Shown one piece after another: positions 10,426 through 21,441 of a stretch of 64,000 nucleotides of DNA. This DNA is from Elymus sibiricus (taxonomy: Eukaryota; Streptophyta; Magnoliopsida; Poales; Poaceae): contig CM077666.1 of the NCBI GenBank assembly GCA_039707655.1, positions 242,884,166 to 242,948,165 of the forward strand, read 5' to 3'. Below the pieces are notes generated by a model. It was given only the letters and a program-made list of their open reading frames with translations. It searched no databases and was not told the DNA's origin. The position numbers and the translations under genes are program-made. The first letter of the stretch is position 1, and every line of letters starts with the position of its first letter.

Positions 10426-10479
10426 GTATGTACATAACCTATTTTTCTATGTTCTGTCGAAGTCTTTCTAAATACCTAC

Positions 10480-10518
10480 TAGCGCCGAAGAAGCGCGGCG
10501 CACGCCGCGCCTGTGACC
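10480..10518. repeat. GC hairpin
   Basis: GCGCGGCG CAC GCCGCGC forms a 7-8 bp stem after TAGCGCCGAAGAA. It looks like the subterminal hairpin of a Helitron 3' end, but no CTRR terminus follows within the usual spacing. Confidence 0.45.
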
Positions 10519-10854
10519 GACTCCGTTTGTCTTTTACCGAAATAAGCCAGAAAACAACATGTATTACCCAAGAAAATAAAATGAAAAGGAGAACACGAAT
10601 TCTATCTTTACCACATGATCTGTGGAAGCACATAATAAACATTAAATGATTTAACACATTAAGTAAACCGGCTGGCCTATTAATATTTTTTCATAAGCAC
10701 ACATTTTTCCCCTTTCGTAAGTAAAGAAAAGTGATGGGCGCCGTAGACGATGGCAAGAACATGGCTATTCTTCTTGCGTAGGTGAACGCAACGAGGGAGA
10801 AGGAGTCTCAGTTTTTTTATTGATTTTTTGGTTTTTTTTTATTACTGGTTATGT

Positions 10855-12405
10855 GAATGCATAGTGCTGATTTACTATTTTTATTGTTCTGGTTTATTAG
10901 GGTGTATTGTTCTCGGTTATAATTCAGGTACTGTTTTGGTTTACGGTTCAGATGGGTTAATGTTTTCGGTTTATTCTAGTGTTGTTCCGTGCCACTGGTT
11001 TTACTGTTCCGGTCCGAGGGAGGAGTTTTTTTGTATTTCTTCTAGATTACTGGTCGTGAGAATGCATATTGCTGATTTACCGTTTTTGTTGTTTCGGTTT
11101 ATTCGGGTGTATTGCTCTGGGTTACAATTAAGTTACTTTTTTGGCTTATGGTTCGGGTGGGTTAAAGTTTTCGGTTTAGTCACGTGTTTTCTGTTTCACT
11201 GGTTTTACTGTTTTGGGTTATCCGGATTTGCTGTTTCGGTTTATTTGGGTTATTGTTTCGGTTAGCAGTTATGGGTTTATTCAGATACTGTTTCAGGGTT
11301 TTTTCGGGTAATTGTTGGTGCACTGTTCACTGATGTCGTAGTGTAAAAAATAGTAATTGGTCAATAACTTAAACTTATTTTCCCCATGGATTACTGTTCA
11401 TGCAAATATACTGTTCCGGTCTATTGTTTTGTGCCTCGGCAGCACCATCACTGGAAAGGTTCGGGAGACGATTGAGGCGGTTCTGCATCAATACGCCGGT
11501 GAAGAGAAATTATGTGTAGAAAAATCCTAAAGCTTAACATGAGGGTGGAGGAGGGGGAGAGAAATGATGTGTAAAAAAATCTTAGTTTTTTCCTGAACAT
11601 GTACTTTTTCCTGGATCACTATTCACAAAAGATATTGTTCATACGTGTCTAATGTTCGTTGATATTATTCACTACTGGCCACTTAAAAGAACAGTAGAAA
11701 TGCAAAAAAAATTAAAAAATGAGAAACTCTGAACGTGTATTTTTTCCCGAATCACTGTTCACAGATGCACTATTCACTGGTGGGTACTGTTTATACATGT
11801 CTACTGTTCATCGATACTGTTAACTAATCGGCACTTAAATGAACAGTAGATGTGAAGAAAAAAAGTCAAAAAATGAGAAAAAGAGAATGCCTCCCGCTTT
11901 AGTAATGCATATTGCTGATTTACCGTTTTTGTTGTTTCGGTTTATTCGGGTGTATTGCTCTGAGTTACAATTAAGTTACTCTTTTGGCTTATGGTTCGGG
12001 TGGGTTAAAGTTTTCGGTTTAGTCACGTGTTTTCTGTTTCACTGGTTTTACTGTTTTGGGTTATCCGGGTTTGCTGTTTTAGTTATTTGGGTTATTGTTT
12101 CGGTTAGCAGTTATGGGTTTATTCAGATACTGTTCCAGGGTTTTTTCGGGTAATTGTTGGTGCACTGTTCACTGATGTCGTAGTGTAAAAAATAGTAATT
12201 GGTCAATAACTTAAACTTATTTTTCCCACGGATTACTGTTCATGCAAATATACTGTTCCGGTCTATTGTTTTGTGCCCCGGCAGCACCATCACTGGAAAG
12301 GTTCGGGAGACGATTGAGGCGGTTCTGCATCAATACGCCGGTGAAGCGAAATGATGTGTAGAAAAATCCTAAAGCTTAACTCTCCATATATGGACGTGAG
12401 GGTGG
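10855..12405. repeat. Tandem repeat, about 843-bp period, two copies plus a partial
   Basis: A partial diverged copy (10855-11060) is followed by a full unit (11061-11903) and a second unit starting at 11904. Each starts GAATGCATA(T/G)TGCTGATTTA or AATGCATATTGCTG. Units are rich in ACTGTTCAC and GTTTCGGTTTATT(C)GGG phrases and encode nothing recognisable. The second unit closely matches the first up to GTGAGGGTGG at 12405, where the Copia element starts. The end of the second unit reappears at 21124-21294. Confidence 0.8.
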
Positions 12406-13550
12406 TGTTGGAAATATGCCCTAGAGGCAATAATAAATTGGTTATTATTATATTTCCTTGTTCATGATAATCGTTTATTATCCATGCTATAATTGTATTG
12501 ATTGGAAACTCAAATACATGTGTGGGTACATAGACAACACTGTGTCCCTAGTAAGCCTCTAGTTGACTAGCTTGTTGATCAAAAGATGGTTAAGGTTTCC
12601 TAGCCATAGACATGAGATGTCATTTGATAACGGGATCACATCATTAGGAGAATGATGTGATGGACAAGACCCAAACTATAAACGTAGCATATGATCGTGT
12701 CAGTTTATTGCTATTGTTTTCTGCATGTCAAGTATCTGTTCCTATGACCATGAGATCATGCAACTCCCTGACATCGGAGGAGTACCTTGTGTGTATCAAA
12801 CGTCGCAACGTAACTGGGTGACTATAAAGGTGCTCTACAGGTATCTCCGAGGGTGTCTGTTGGGTTGGCATGGATCAAGACTGGGATTTGTTACTCCGTG
12901 TGACGGAGAGGTATCTCAGGGCCCACTCGGTAATACAACATCACAATGAGCCTTGCAAGCAATGTGACTAAAATGTTAGCCACGAGATCTTGTATTACGG
13001 AACGAGTAAAGAGACTTGCCGGTAACGAGATTGAACTAGGTATAGAGATACCGACGATCGAATCTCGGGCAAGTAACATACCGAAGAACAAAGGGAACAG
13101 TATACGGGATTAACTGAATCCTTGACATAGAGGTTCGACCGATAAAGATCTTCGTAGAATATGTAGGAGCCAATATGGGCATCCAGGTCCCGCTATTGGT
13201 TATTGATCGTAGAGGTGTCTCGGTCATGTCTACATAGTTCTCGAACCTGCAGGGTCTACACACTTAACGTTTGGTGACGATTAGTATAGTTGAGTTATTT
13301 TGTTGGTGACCGAAGGTTGTTCGGAGTCCCGGATAAGATCCCGGACATGATGAGGATCTCCGGAAGAGTCCGGAGGTAAAGATTGATATATGTGATAATA
13401 GTGTTTTGGTTTCCGGAAGGGTTCCGGAATTCACCGGAAGGGGTTCCGGATGTTTACCGAAGTGTTCGGGTGCAGCAACACTTTATATGAGCCAAAGGGA
13501 TAAAGCCCACGAGGTATTGGAAAGTGCAAAAGGAAGTTTTGCTGCTGCCT

Positions 13551-13657
13551 TAAGCGGTACTACCGCTGGTAAGGCAGTACTACCGCATAAGCGGTACTAC
13601 CGCTTGTGTGAAGCGGTACTACCGCTCAAGCGGTACTACCGCTTGTGCGCGGTACTG
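13551..13657. repeat. Palindromic GCGGTACTACCGC array in the Copia LTR
   Basis: Four to five close copies of AAGCGGTACTACCGCTT and variants, each a near-perfect palindrome, lie about 90 bp upstream of the TATA box. The same array is at about 20635-20745 in the 3' LTR with small differences. Its place upstream of the promoter would allow a regulatory or structural role, but none is shown. Confidence 0.85.
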
Positions 13658-13759
13658 CAGGGATCCGAGTTGGACTCTTTCCCTGTGGGCCAAACCGACC
13701 TTGTGCGGGCAAAACCGACCTGGAGGAGGCTTTTACTCCAAGTTTAGACCCCAAGGCTC

Positions 13760-13770
13760 AACATATAAAT
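13760..13770 (+). promoter_or_regulatory. TATA box of the Copia 5' LTR
   Basis: CATATAAATAGAGG follows CAAGGCTCAA. This is a standard plant TATA box, and transcription would start some 30 bp downstream. The 3' LTR has the same sequence at about 20848. Confidence 0.7.
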
Positions 13771-14228
13771 AGAGGGGCAGGGCTAGCACACGGGACACAT
13801 TAAGATTTCCCAAGCCGTGTGTCGGCAACCCTAACCCTCTAGTTCTCCCGTCATAATCTCCGTAGTGCTTGGCGAAGCCCTGCAGAGATTGTTCCTCACC
13901 ACCATCACCACGCCGTCGTGCTGCCGGAACTCATCTACTACTTCATCATCGCTCGCTGGATCGAGGAGGTGAAGGCGTCATCAAGCCGTACGTGTGTTGA
14001 ACGCGGAGGTGCCGTCCGTTCGGCACTAGTTCGTGATCGGATCGAGGGACGACTTGCGATTTGGATCGCGGAGACGTTCGACTACATCAACCGCGTTTCA
14101 TAACGCTTCCGCTTAGCGATCTACAAGGGTATGTAGATTCACTCTCCCTCTCGTAGATGCTCATCACCATGGATAGATCTTGTGTGTGCGTAGGAAAAAT
14201 TTTGTTTCCCATGCAACGTTCCCCAACA

Positions 14229-14246
14229 GTGGCATCTGAGCTAGGT
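14229..14246 (+). promoter_or_regulatory. Primer-binding site of the Copia element
   Basis: TGGCATCTGAGC starts 2 bp after the LTR end. It resembles the initiator-tRNA-Met primer site TGGTATCAGAGC used by this Copia group, with two mismatches. Confidence 0.65.
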
Positions 14247-15483
14247 CTATGCGTAGATGAGATCTCGAGTAGAACACAAACGAGTTGTGGGCGTGGGTGT
14301 ATACATATTGCTTGCCGTTACTAGTTGATACTTGATTCGGCGGTATTGTGAGATGAAGCGGCCCGGACAGACATTCCGCGTACGCTTACGCGAGACAGGT
14401 TCCTTCAACTGACATGTAACTTCGTTGCATAAAGATGGCTAGCGGGTGTTTGTCTCTCTCACTTTAGTTGAATCGATTTCAATGAAGAGGGTTCTTTTAG
14501 AAGATCAAAAAGCAATCACTACACCACGTTGTGGTTTTGCGTAGGTAAGAACGGTTCTTGCAAACCCGTAGCAGCCACGTAAAATTTGCAACAACAATTA
14601 GAGGACGTCTAACTTGTTTTTGCAGGGTATGTTGTGATGTGATATGGCCAATTACATGATGAGATATATGTGATGTATGAGATGATCATGTGTTGTATAG
14701 AATATCACGACTTGCATGTCGATGAGTACGGCAACTGGCAGGAGCCATAGAGTTGTCTTTAATTATTTTTCGTCGTTTTGCTTTACTTTATCGCTATGAG
14801 TTAGCAATAGTCGTGGAAGCAACAGTCGGCGCGACAACCTCATGGCGACGCATTGATGGAGATCAAGATGATGGAGATCATGGTGTCATGCCGGTGACGA
14901 TGGAGATCATGCCGGTGCTTTGGAGATGGAGATCAAAAGCACAAGTTCATGGCCATATCATGTCACTTATGATTTGCATGTGATGTTAATCCTTTTATGC
15001 ATCTTATTTTGCTTAGGACGACGGTAGCATTATAAGGTGATCCCTCACTTAAATTTCAAGATAAAATTGTGTTCTCCCCGAGTGTGCACCGTTGCGAAAG
15101 TTCGTCGTTTCGAGACACGCCGTGATGATCGGGTGTGATAGACTCTACGTTCACATACAACGGGTGTAAGCCATGTTGCACGTGCGGAACACTCGGGTTA
15201 AACTTGACGAGCCTAGCATGTACAGACATGGCCTCGGAACACAAGAGACCGAAAGGTCAAACATGAGTCATATAGTAGATATGATCAACATGAAGATGTT
15301 CACCATTGAAACCACCTCAACTCACGTGATGATCGGACTTGAGTTGGTGGATTTGGATCATGTTACACTCGAATGACCGGAGGGATGTCTATTTGAGTGG
15401 GAGTTTTTAAGTAATATGATTAACTAAACTCATTATCTAGAACAATAGTCTAAGTTGTCTTTGCTATATTTATGTTGTAGATC
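14247..15483 (+). other. 5' leader of the Copia element
   Basis: About 1.2 kb between the primer site and the gag start. No significant open frame. Non-coding leaders of this length occur in the BARE/Angela group, where they carry packaging and translation signals. Confidence 0.6.
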
Positions 15484-18400
15484 ATGGCTCGCGCAGTAGC
15501 ACCCCTGAATTTTAATGCGTTCCTAGAGAAAGCTAAATTGAAAGATGATGGAAGTAACTTTGTGGACTGGGCCCGTAATCTAAGGATTATCCTTACGGCT
15601 TCCCAGAAGGCTTATGTCCTTGATGCACCGCTTGGTGATCCACCCGCTCCAGTTGAGTCTCTAGACGTTGTGAACGCCTGGCAGGCTCGTTCTGAAGATT
15701 ACTCAATAGTTCAATGTGCAATATTGTATGGCTTAGAACCAGGACTTCAAAGACGTTTTGAACGTCATGGAGCATATGAGATGTTCCAGGAGTTGAAGTT
15801 TATCTTTCAGAAGAATGCCCGGATCGAGAGATATGAGATCTCCGATAAGTTCTATGCTTGCAAGATGGAGGAGAACGGGTCTATCAGTGATCATGTACTC
15901 AGAATGTCTGGGTACTCTACCCGTCTGGCTGAATTGGGGATGCCCCTTCCGCCAGAGGCTATCACTGACAGAGTTCTTCAATCATTGCCACCTAGCTACA
16001 AGAGCTTCGTGTTGAACTATAACATGCACGGGATGAACAAGTCAGTCGCCGAGCTGTTTGCGATGCTGAAAGCCGTTGAGTCTGAAATTCAGAAGGAGCA
16101 TCAAGTGTTGATGGTCAATAAAACCACTAGTTTCAAGAATAATGGCAAGGGTAAGAAGGGTAACTCCAAGAAGAGTGGCAAAGCAGTTGCTCCTCTCGTG
16201 AAGAAACCCAAGGCTGGACCCAAACCAGAAACTGTGTGCTTTCATTGCAAGGGAACTGGACACTGGAAGCGGAACTGCCCCAAGTATTTGGCTGACAAGA
16301 AGGCGGCCAACAACAAACAAGGTATATATGATATACATGTTATTGATGTGTACCTTACCAACTCTCGTTGTAGTGCCTGGGTATTTGATACCGGTGCGGT
16401 TGCTCATATTTGCAACTCAAAACAGGAACTGCGGAATAGACGGAGGCTGGCAAAGGACGAAGTGACGATGCGCGTGGGAAATGGTTCCAAGGTTGATGTG
16501 ATCGCCGTCAGCACGCTCGCTCTTCGATTACCATCGGGATTAGTGATAAACCTGAATAATTGTTATTTAGTGCCTGCGTTAAGCATGAACATTATATCTG
16601 GATCTTGTTTATTGCAAGACGGTTACTCATTTAAATCAGAGAATAATGGTTGTTCTATTTATATGAGTAATATCTTTTATGGTCATGCACCCAATGTGAG
16701 GGGTTTATTCTTATTGAATCTCGATAGTAATGATACACATGTTCATAACATTGATGCCAAAAGATGTAGAATTGATAATGATAATACCACTTTCTTGTGG
16801 TACTGCCGTTTAGGTCATATTGGCGTAAAACACATGAGGAAGCTCCATGCTGATGGACTTTTGGAGTCACTTGATTTTGAATCACTTGACACATGTGAGC
16901 CATGCCTCATGGGCAAGATGACTAAAACGCCGTTCTCTGGAACAATGGAACGGGCAAGTGACTTATTGGAAATCATACATACTGATGTGTGCGGTCCGAT
17001 GAGTATTGAGGCACGCGGTGGTTATCGTTACTTTCTCACCTTCACTGATGACTTAAGTAGATATGGGTATATTTACTTAATGAAACACAAGTCTGAAACA
17101 TTTCAAAAGTTCAAACAATTTCAGAGTGAAGTTGAGAATCATCGTAACAAGAAGATTAAATTCCTACGATCTGATCGAGGAGGAGAATATCTGAGTTATG
17201 AGTTTGGCAGTCACTTAAGACAGTGTGGAATTATTTCACAATTGACACCGCCTAGAACACCACAGCGTATTGGTGTGTCCGAACGTCGTAATCGAACCTT
17301 ATTGGATATGGTGCGATCTATGATGTCTCTTGCCGATTTACCACTATCGTTTTGGGGTTATGCATTAGAGACAGCTGCATTCACTTTAAATAGGGCACCA
17401 TCGAAATCCGTTGAGACGACGCCATATGAACTTTGGTTTGGCAAGAAGCCAAAGCTGTCGTTTCTTAAAGTTTGGGGATGTGATGCTTATGTCAAAAAGC
17501 TTCAGCCTGAAAAGCTGGAACCCAAAGCGGAGAAATGCGTCTTCATAGGATACCCAAAAGAGACAGTTGGGTATACCTTCTACCTCAGATCCGAAGGCAA
17601 AGTGTTTGTCGCTAAAAACGGAACATTTCTTGAGAAAGAGTTTCTCTCGAAAGAATTGAGTGGGAGGAAGATAGAACTTGATGAGGTTGTTGAACCTTTA
17701 CTTCAACCTGAAAGTAGCGCAGCGCAGAAAGATGTTTCTGTAGAGCCTACATCAGCTGAAGGGGAAGTTAATGATGATGATCATGAAGCTTCAGATCAAG
17801 TTACTATCGAACCTCGTAGGTCGACAAGGACGCGTACTGCTCCTGAGTGGTACGGCAACCCTGTCTTAGAGGTCATGTTGTTAGACAACGATGAACCTAC
17901 GAGCTATGGAGAAGCGATGATGGGACCGGATTCCGAGAAATGGTTAGAGGCCATGAAATCCGAGATGGGATCCATGTATGAAAACAAAGTATGGACTTTG
18001 GAAGTATTACCTGAAGGGCGTAAGGCCATTCAGAACAAATGGATCTTTAAGAGGAAGACGGACGCAGACGGTAATGTCACCGTCTATAAAGCTCGACTTG
18101 TGGCAAAGGGTTTTTCACAAGTTCAAGGAGTTGACTACGATGAGACCTTCTCACCCGTAGCGATGCTTAAGTCCGTCAAAATCATGTTAGCAATAGCTGC
18201 CTTTTTCAATTATGAAATTTGGGGTTTCCTTAAGGAAGAGTTGTATATGATGCAACCAGAAGGTTTTGTCGATCCAGAGAATGCTGACAAAGTTTGCAAA
18301 CTCCAGCGATCCATTTATGGACTGGTGCAAGCATCTCGGAGTTGGAATCTTCGCTTTGATGAGGTGATCAAAGCGTTCGAGTTTATACAAGTTTACGGAG

Positions 18401-19437
18401 AAGCTTGTATTTACAAGAAAGTGAGTGGGAGCTCTATAGCGTTTCTAATATTATATGTGGATGACATATTGCTGATTGGAAACAATATAGAAATGTTGGA
18501 AGGCGTGAAGGAATATTTGAACAAGAGTTTTTCAATGAAGGACCTGGGAGAAGCTGCTTTCATATTAGGCATCAAGATCTATAGAGATAGATCGAGACGC
18601 TTAATAGGACTTTCACAAAGCACATACCTTGACAAAGTTTTGAAGAAGTTCAAAATGGATCGGTCCAAGAAGGGGTTCTTGCCTGTATTGCAAGGTGTGA
18701 AGTTGAGTAAGACTCAATGCCCAGTGACTGCAGAAGATAGAGAAAAGATGAGTGTCATCCCCTATGCTTCAGCCATAGGCTCTATCATGTATGCAATGAT
18801 GTGCACAAGACCCGATGTCATCCTTGCCATAAGTATGGTCGGAAGGTTTCAAAGTGATCCAGGAATGGAACACTGGACGGCGGTCAAGAATATCCTGAAG
18901 TACCTGAAAAGGACTAAGGACATGTTTCTCGTTTATGGAGGTGATCAAGAGCTCGTCGTAAAGGGTTACGTCGATGCAAGCTTTGACACTGATCCGGATG
19001 ACTCTAAGTCACAAACCGGATACGTATTTATTCTTAATGGGGGTGCGGTTAGCTGGTGCAGTTCCAAGCAAAGCGTGGTAGCTGATTCTACATGCGAAGC
19101 GGAGTACATCGCTGCCTCGGAGGCGGCGAAGGAAGGTGTCTGGATGAAGGAGTTCATGACAGATCTTGGAGTAGTGCCTAGTGCGCTTAACCCAATGACT
19201 CTGTTTTGTGATAATACTGGTGCCATTGCTCTAGCCAAGGAACCAAGATTTCACAAGAGGACCAGACACATAAAGCGACGTTTCAATTCCATCCACGATT
19301 ACATCAAGGAGGACGACATAAATATTTGCAAAGTACACACGGATCTGAATGTTGCAGATCCGATGACTAAACCTCTTCCAAGGGCTAAACATGAACAACA
19401 CCAGAACTGCATGGGTGTTCAATTCATTACAATGTAA
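15484..19437 (+). CDS. Copia gag-pol polyprotein, open but lacking RT motif A
   Basis: One uninterrupted 1317-aa frame. Gag is followed by a CCHC zinc knuckle (CFHCKGTGHWKRNC from residue 252) and a protease with DTGA at 302. Integrase has a zinc-binding region (LGHIGVKH...CEPC, to about 471) and a D-D-E core at Asp501, Asp564 and Glu600. Reverse transcriptase follows (WIFKRKTDADGN..., YVDD at 991-994), then RNase H (YVDASFD at about 1162, the CEAEYIA and CDNTGA motifs). This is the Copia domain order. At residues 913/914 the conserved stretch around RT motif A, which holds a catalytic Asp, is missing: YEIW runs directly into GFLKEEL, about ten residues short and in frame. The enzyme should therefore be inactive although no stop or frameshift is present. 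Confidence 0.95.
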   Translation: MARAVAPLNFNAFLEKAKLKDDGSNFVDWARNLRIILTASQKAYVLDAPLGDPPAPVESLDVVNAWQARSEDYSIVQCAILYGLEPGLQRRFERHGAYEMFQELKFIFQKNARIERYEISDKFYACKMEENGSISDHVLRMSGYSTRLAELGMPLPPEAITDRVLQSLPPSYKSFVLNYNMHGMNKSVAELFAMLKAVESEIQKEHQVLMVNKTTSFKNNGKGKKGNSKKSGKAVAPLVKKPKAGPKPETVCFHCKGTGHWKRNCPKYLADKKAANNKQGIYDIHVIDVYLTNSRCSAWVFDTGAVAHICNSKQELRNRRRLAKDEVTMRVGNGSKVDVIAVSTLALRLPSGLVINLNNCYLVPALSMNIISGSCLLQDGYSFKSENNGCSIYMSNIFYGHAPNVRGLFLLNLDSNDTHVHNIDAKRCRIDNDNTTFLWYCRLGHIGVKHMRKLHADGLLESLDFESLDTCEPCLMGKMTKTPFSGTMERASDLLEIIHTDVCGPMSIEARGGYRYFLTFTDDLSRYGYIYLMKHKSETFQKFKQFQSEVENHRNKKIKFLRSDRGGEYLSYEFGSHLRQCGIISQLTPPRTPQRIGVSERRNRTLLDMVRSMMSLADLPLSFWGYALETAAFTLNRAPSKSVETTPYELWFGKKPKLSFLKVWGCDAYVKKLQPEKLEPKAEKCVFIGYPKETVGYTFYLRSEGKVFVAKNGTFLEKEFLSKELSGRKIELDEVVEPLLQPESSAAQKDVSVEPTSAEGEVNDDDHEASDQVTIEPRRSTRTRTAPEWYGNPVLEVMLLDNDEPTSYGEAMMGPDSEKWLEAMKSEMGSMYENKVWTLEVLPEGRKAIQNKWIFKRKTDADGNVTVYKARLVAKGFSQVQGVDYDETFSPVAMLKSVKIMLAIAAFFNYEIWGFLKEELYMMQPEGFVDPENADKVCKLQRSIYGLVQASRSWNLRFDEVIKAFEFIQVYGEACIYKKVSGSSIAFLILYVDDILLIGNNIEMLEGVKEYLNKSFSMKDLGEAAFILGIKIYRDRSRRLIGLSQSTYLDKVLKKFKMDRSKKGFLPVLQGVKLSKTQCPVTAEDREKMSVIPYASAIGSIMYAMMCTRPDVILAISMVGRFQSDPGMEHWTAVKNILKYLKRTKDMFLVYGGDQELVVKGYVDASFDTDPDDSKSQTGYVFILNGGAVSWCSSKQSVVADSTCEAEYIAASEAAKEGVWMKEFMTDLGVVPSALNPMTLFCDNTGAIALAKEPRFHKRTRHIKRRFNSIHDYIKEDDINICKVHTDLNVADPMTKPLPRAKHEQHQNCMGVQFITM

Positions 19438-19471
19438 ATCACATAGTGATGTGAACTAGATTATTGACTCT

Positions 19472-19487
19472 AGTGCAAGTGGGAGAC
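19472..19487 (+). promoter_or_regulatory. Polypurine tract of the Copia element
   Basis: AGTGCAAGTGGGAGAC directly precedes the 3' LTR start (TGTTGG at 19488), the expected plus-strand primer site. Confidence 0.75.
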
Positions 19488-21127
19488 TGTTGGAAATATG
19501 CCCTAGAGGCAATAATAAATTGGTTATTATTATATTTCCTTGTTCATGATAATCGTTTATTATCCATGCTATAGATGTATTGATTGGAAACTCAAATACA
19601 TGTGTGGGTACATAGACAACACTGTGTCCCTAGTAAGCCTCTAGTTGACTAGCTCGTTGATCAAAAGATGGTTAAGGTTTCCTAGCCATAGACATGAGAT
19701 GTCATTTGATAACGGGATCACATCATTAGGAGAATGATGTGATGGACAAGACCCAAACTATAAACGTAGCATATGATCGTTTCAGTTTATTGCTATTGTT
19801 TTCTGCATGTCAAGTATCTGTTCCTATGACCATGAGATCATGCAACTCCCTGACATCGGAGGAGTACCTTGTGTGTATCAAACGTCGCAACGTAACTGGG
19901 TGACTATAATGGTGCTCTACAGGTATCTCCGAGGGTGTCTGTTGGGTTGGCATGGATCAAGACTGGGATTTGTTACTCCGTGTGACGGAGAGGTATCTCA
20001 GGGCCCACTCGGTAATACAACATCACAATGAGCCTTGCAAGCAACGTGACTAAAATGTTAGCCACGAGATCTTGTATTACGGAACGAGTAAAGAGACTTG
20101 CCGGTAACGAGATTGAACTAGGTATAGAGATACCGACGATCGAATCTCGGGCAAGTAACATACCGAAGAACAAAGGGAACAGTATACGGGATTAACTGAA
20201 TCCTTGACATAGAGGTTCGACCGATAAAGATCTTCGTAGAATATGTAGGAGCCAATATGGGCATCCAGGTCCCGCTATTGGTTATTGATCGTAGAGGTGT
20301 CTCGGTCATGTCTACATAGTTCTCGAACCCGGAGGGTCTACACACTTAACGTTTGGTGACGATTAGTATAGTTGAGTTATTTTGTTGGTGACCGAAGGTT
20401 GTTCGGAGTCCCGGATAAGATCCCGGACATGACGAGGATCTCCGGAAGAGTCCGGAGGTAAAGATTGATATATGTGATAATAGTGTTTTGGTTTCCGGAA
20501 GGGTTCCGGAATTCACCGGAAGGAGTTCCGGATGTTTACCGAAGTGTTCGGGTGCAGCAACACTTTATATGAGCCAAAGGGATAAAGCCCACGAGGTATT
20601 GGAAAGTGCAAAAGGAAGTTTTGCTGCTGCCTTAAGTGGTACTACCGCTGGTAAGGCAGTACTACCGCATAAGCGGTACTACCGCTTGTGTGAAGCGGTA
20701 CTACCGCTCGTGAGCGGTACTACCGCTTGTGCGCGGTACTGCAGGGATCCGAGTTGGACTCTTTCCCTGCGGGCCAAACCGACCTTGTGCGGGCAAAACT
20801 GACCTGGAGGAGGCTTTTACTCCAAGTTTAGACCCCAAGGCTCAACATATAAATAGAGGGGCAGGGCTAGCACACGGGACACATTAAGATTTCCCAAGCC
20901 GTGTGTCGGCAACCCTAACCCTCTAGTTCTCCCGTCATAATCTCCGTAGTGCTTGGCGAAGCCCTGCAGAGATTGTTCCTCACCACCATCACCACGCCGT
21001 CGTGCTGCCGGAACTCATCTACTACTTCATCATCGCTCGCTGGATCGAGGAGGTGAAGGCATCATCAAGCCGTACGTGTGTTGAACGCGGAGGTGCCGTC
21101 CGTTCGGCACTAGTTCGTGATCGGATC
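19488..21127 (+). mobile_element. 3' LTR of the Copia element, 3' end truncated
   Basis: 1640 bp aligning to 12406-14043 of the 5' LTR at about 99%. The match stops at CGGATC (21127). The last 185 bp of the LTR, including the CCAACA end, are missing and are replaced by ACTGTTCACAGG..., which belongs to the flanking tandem repeat. Hence no TSD can be read on this side. Confidence 0.9.
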
Positions 21128-21294
21128 ACTGTTCACAGGTGCCACTGTTCACAGGTGCCACTGTTCACTGGTGGGTACTGTTTATACATGTCTACTGTTC
21201 ATCGATACTGTTAACTAATCGGCACTTAAATGAACAGTAGATGTGAAAAAAAAGTCAAAAAATTGAGAAAAAGAGAATGCCTCCCGCTTTAGTA
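21124..21294. repeat. Remnant of the second 843-bp tandem unit after the Copia element
   Basis: It matches 11752-11904 (shared CACTGGTGGGTACTGTTTATAC, CGATACTGTTAACTAATCGG, GAATGCCTCCCGCTTTAGTA). It begins with a local duplication of CTGTTCACAGGTGCCA. It is the far end of the repeat unit into which the Copia element inserted; the intervening part was deleted together with the LTR end. Confidence 0.85.
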
Positions 21295-21441
21295 TAGTTA
21301 CTTATATGATGCTTAACATTCATCTAACGTATAATATATAACTAACTTGTTATTGTGATTTCCATGCGGAAGGTTATGTGATGTTGAAGAGTCATAGAAA
21401 GTTGTCATAATCGAAAATAGCCGCATCTACATGTATGATCC
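21295..21441. other. Short unassigned stretch before LTR E
   Basis: AT-rich flank. GATCC at 21437-21441 is the candidate target-site duplication for the LTR that starts at 21442; the partner is outside the window. Confidence 0.4.

Larger units (their letters stand above)
12406..14228 (+). mobile_element. 5' LTR of the Copia element (BARE1/WIS/Angela-like)
   Basis: 1823 bp with TGTTGG...CCAACA inverted ends. It opens TGTTGGAAATATGCCCTAGA, a start I associate with the Triticeae BARE1/WIS/Angela Copia group. It contains a TATA box at about 13763, a palindrome array (13551-13657) and a primer-binding region just beyond its end. It differs from the 3' LTR by roughly 15 substitutions and small indels over the shared 1.64 kb, about 99% identity, so the insertion is recent. 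Its insertion site is the second unit of the 843-bp tandem repeat. Confidence 0.92.

Noticed and set aside
10480..10530. Helitron 3' terminus
   Set aside because: The hairpin fits, but no CTRR end follows at the right distance and no TC start was located; kept only as a hairpin.
10828..12153. Aromatic, membrane-like frames in the 843-bp repeats
   Set aside because: They arise from T-rich repeated phrases, are duplicated with the DNA repeat and have no start context or homology.
12725..13263. Small frames in the Copia LTRs, repeated at 19807-20345
   Set aside because: They are identical in both LTRs and overlap on both strands; LTR sequence is not coding.
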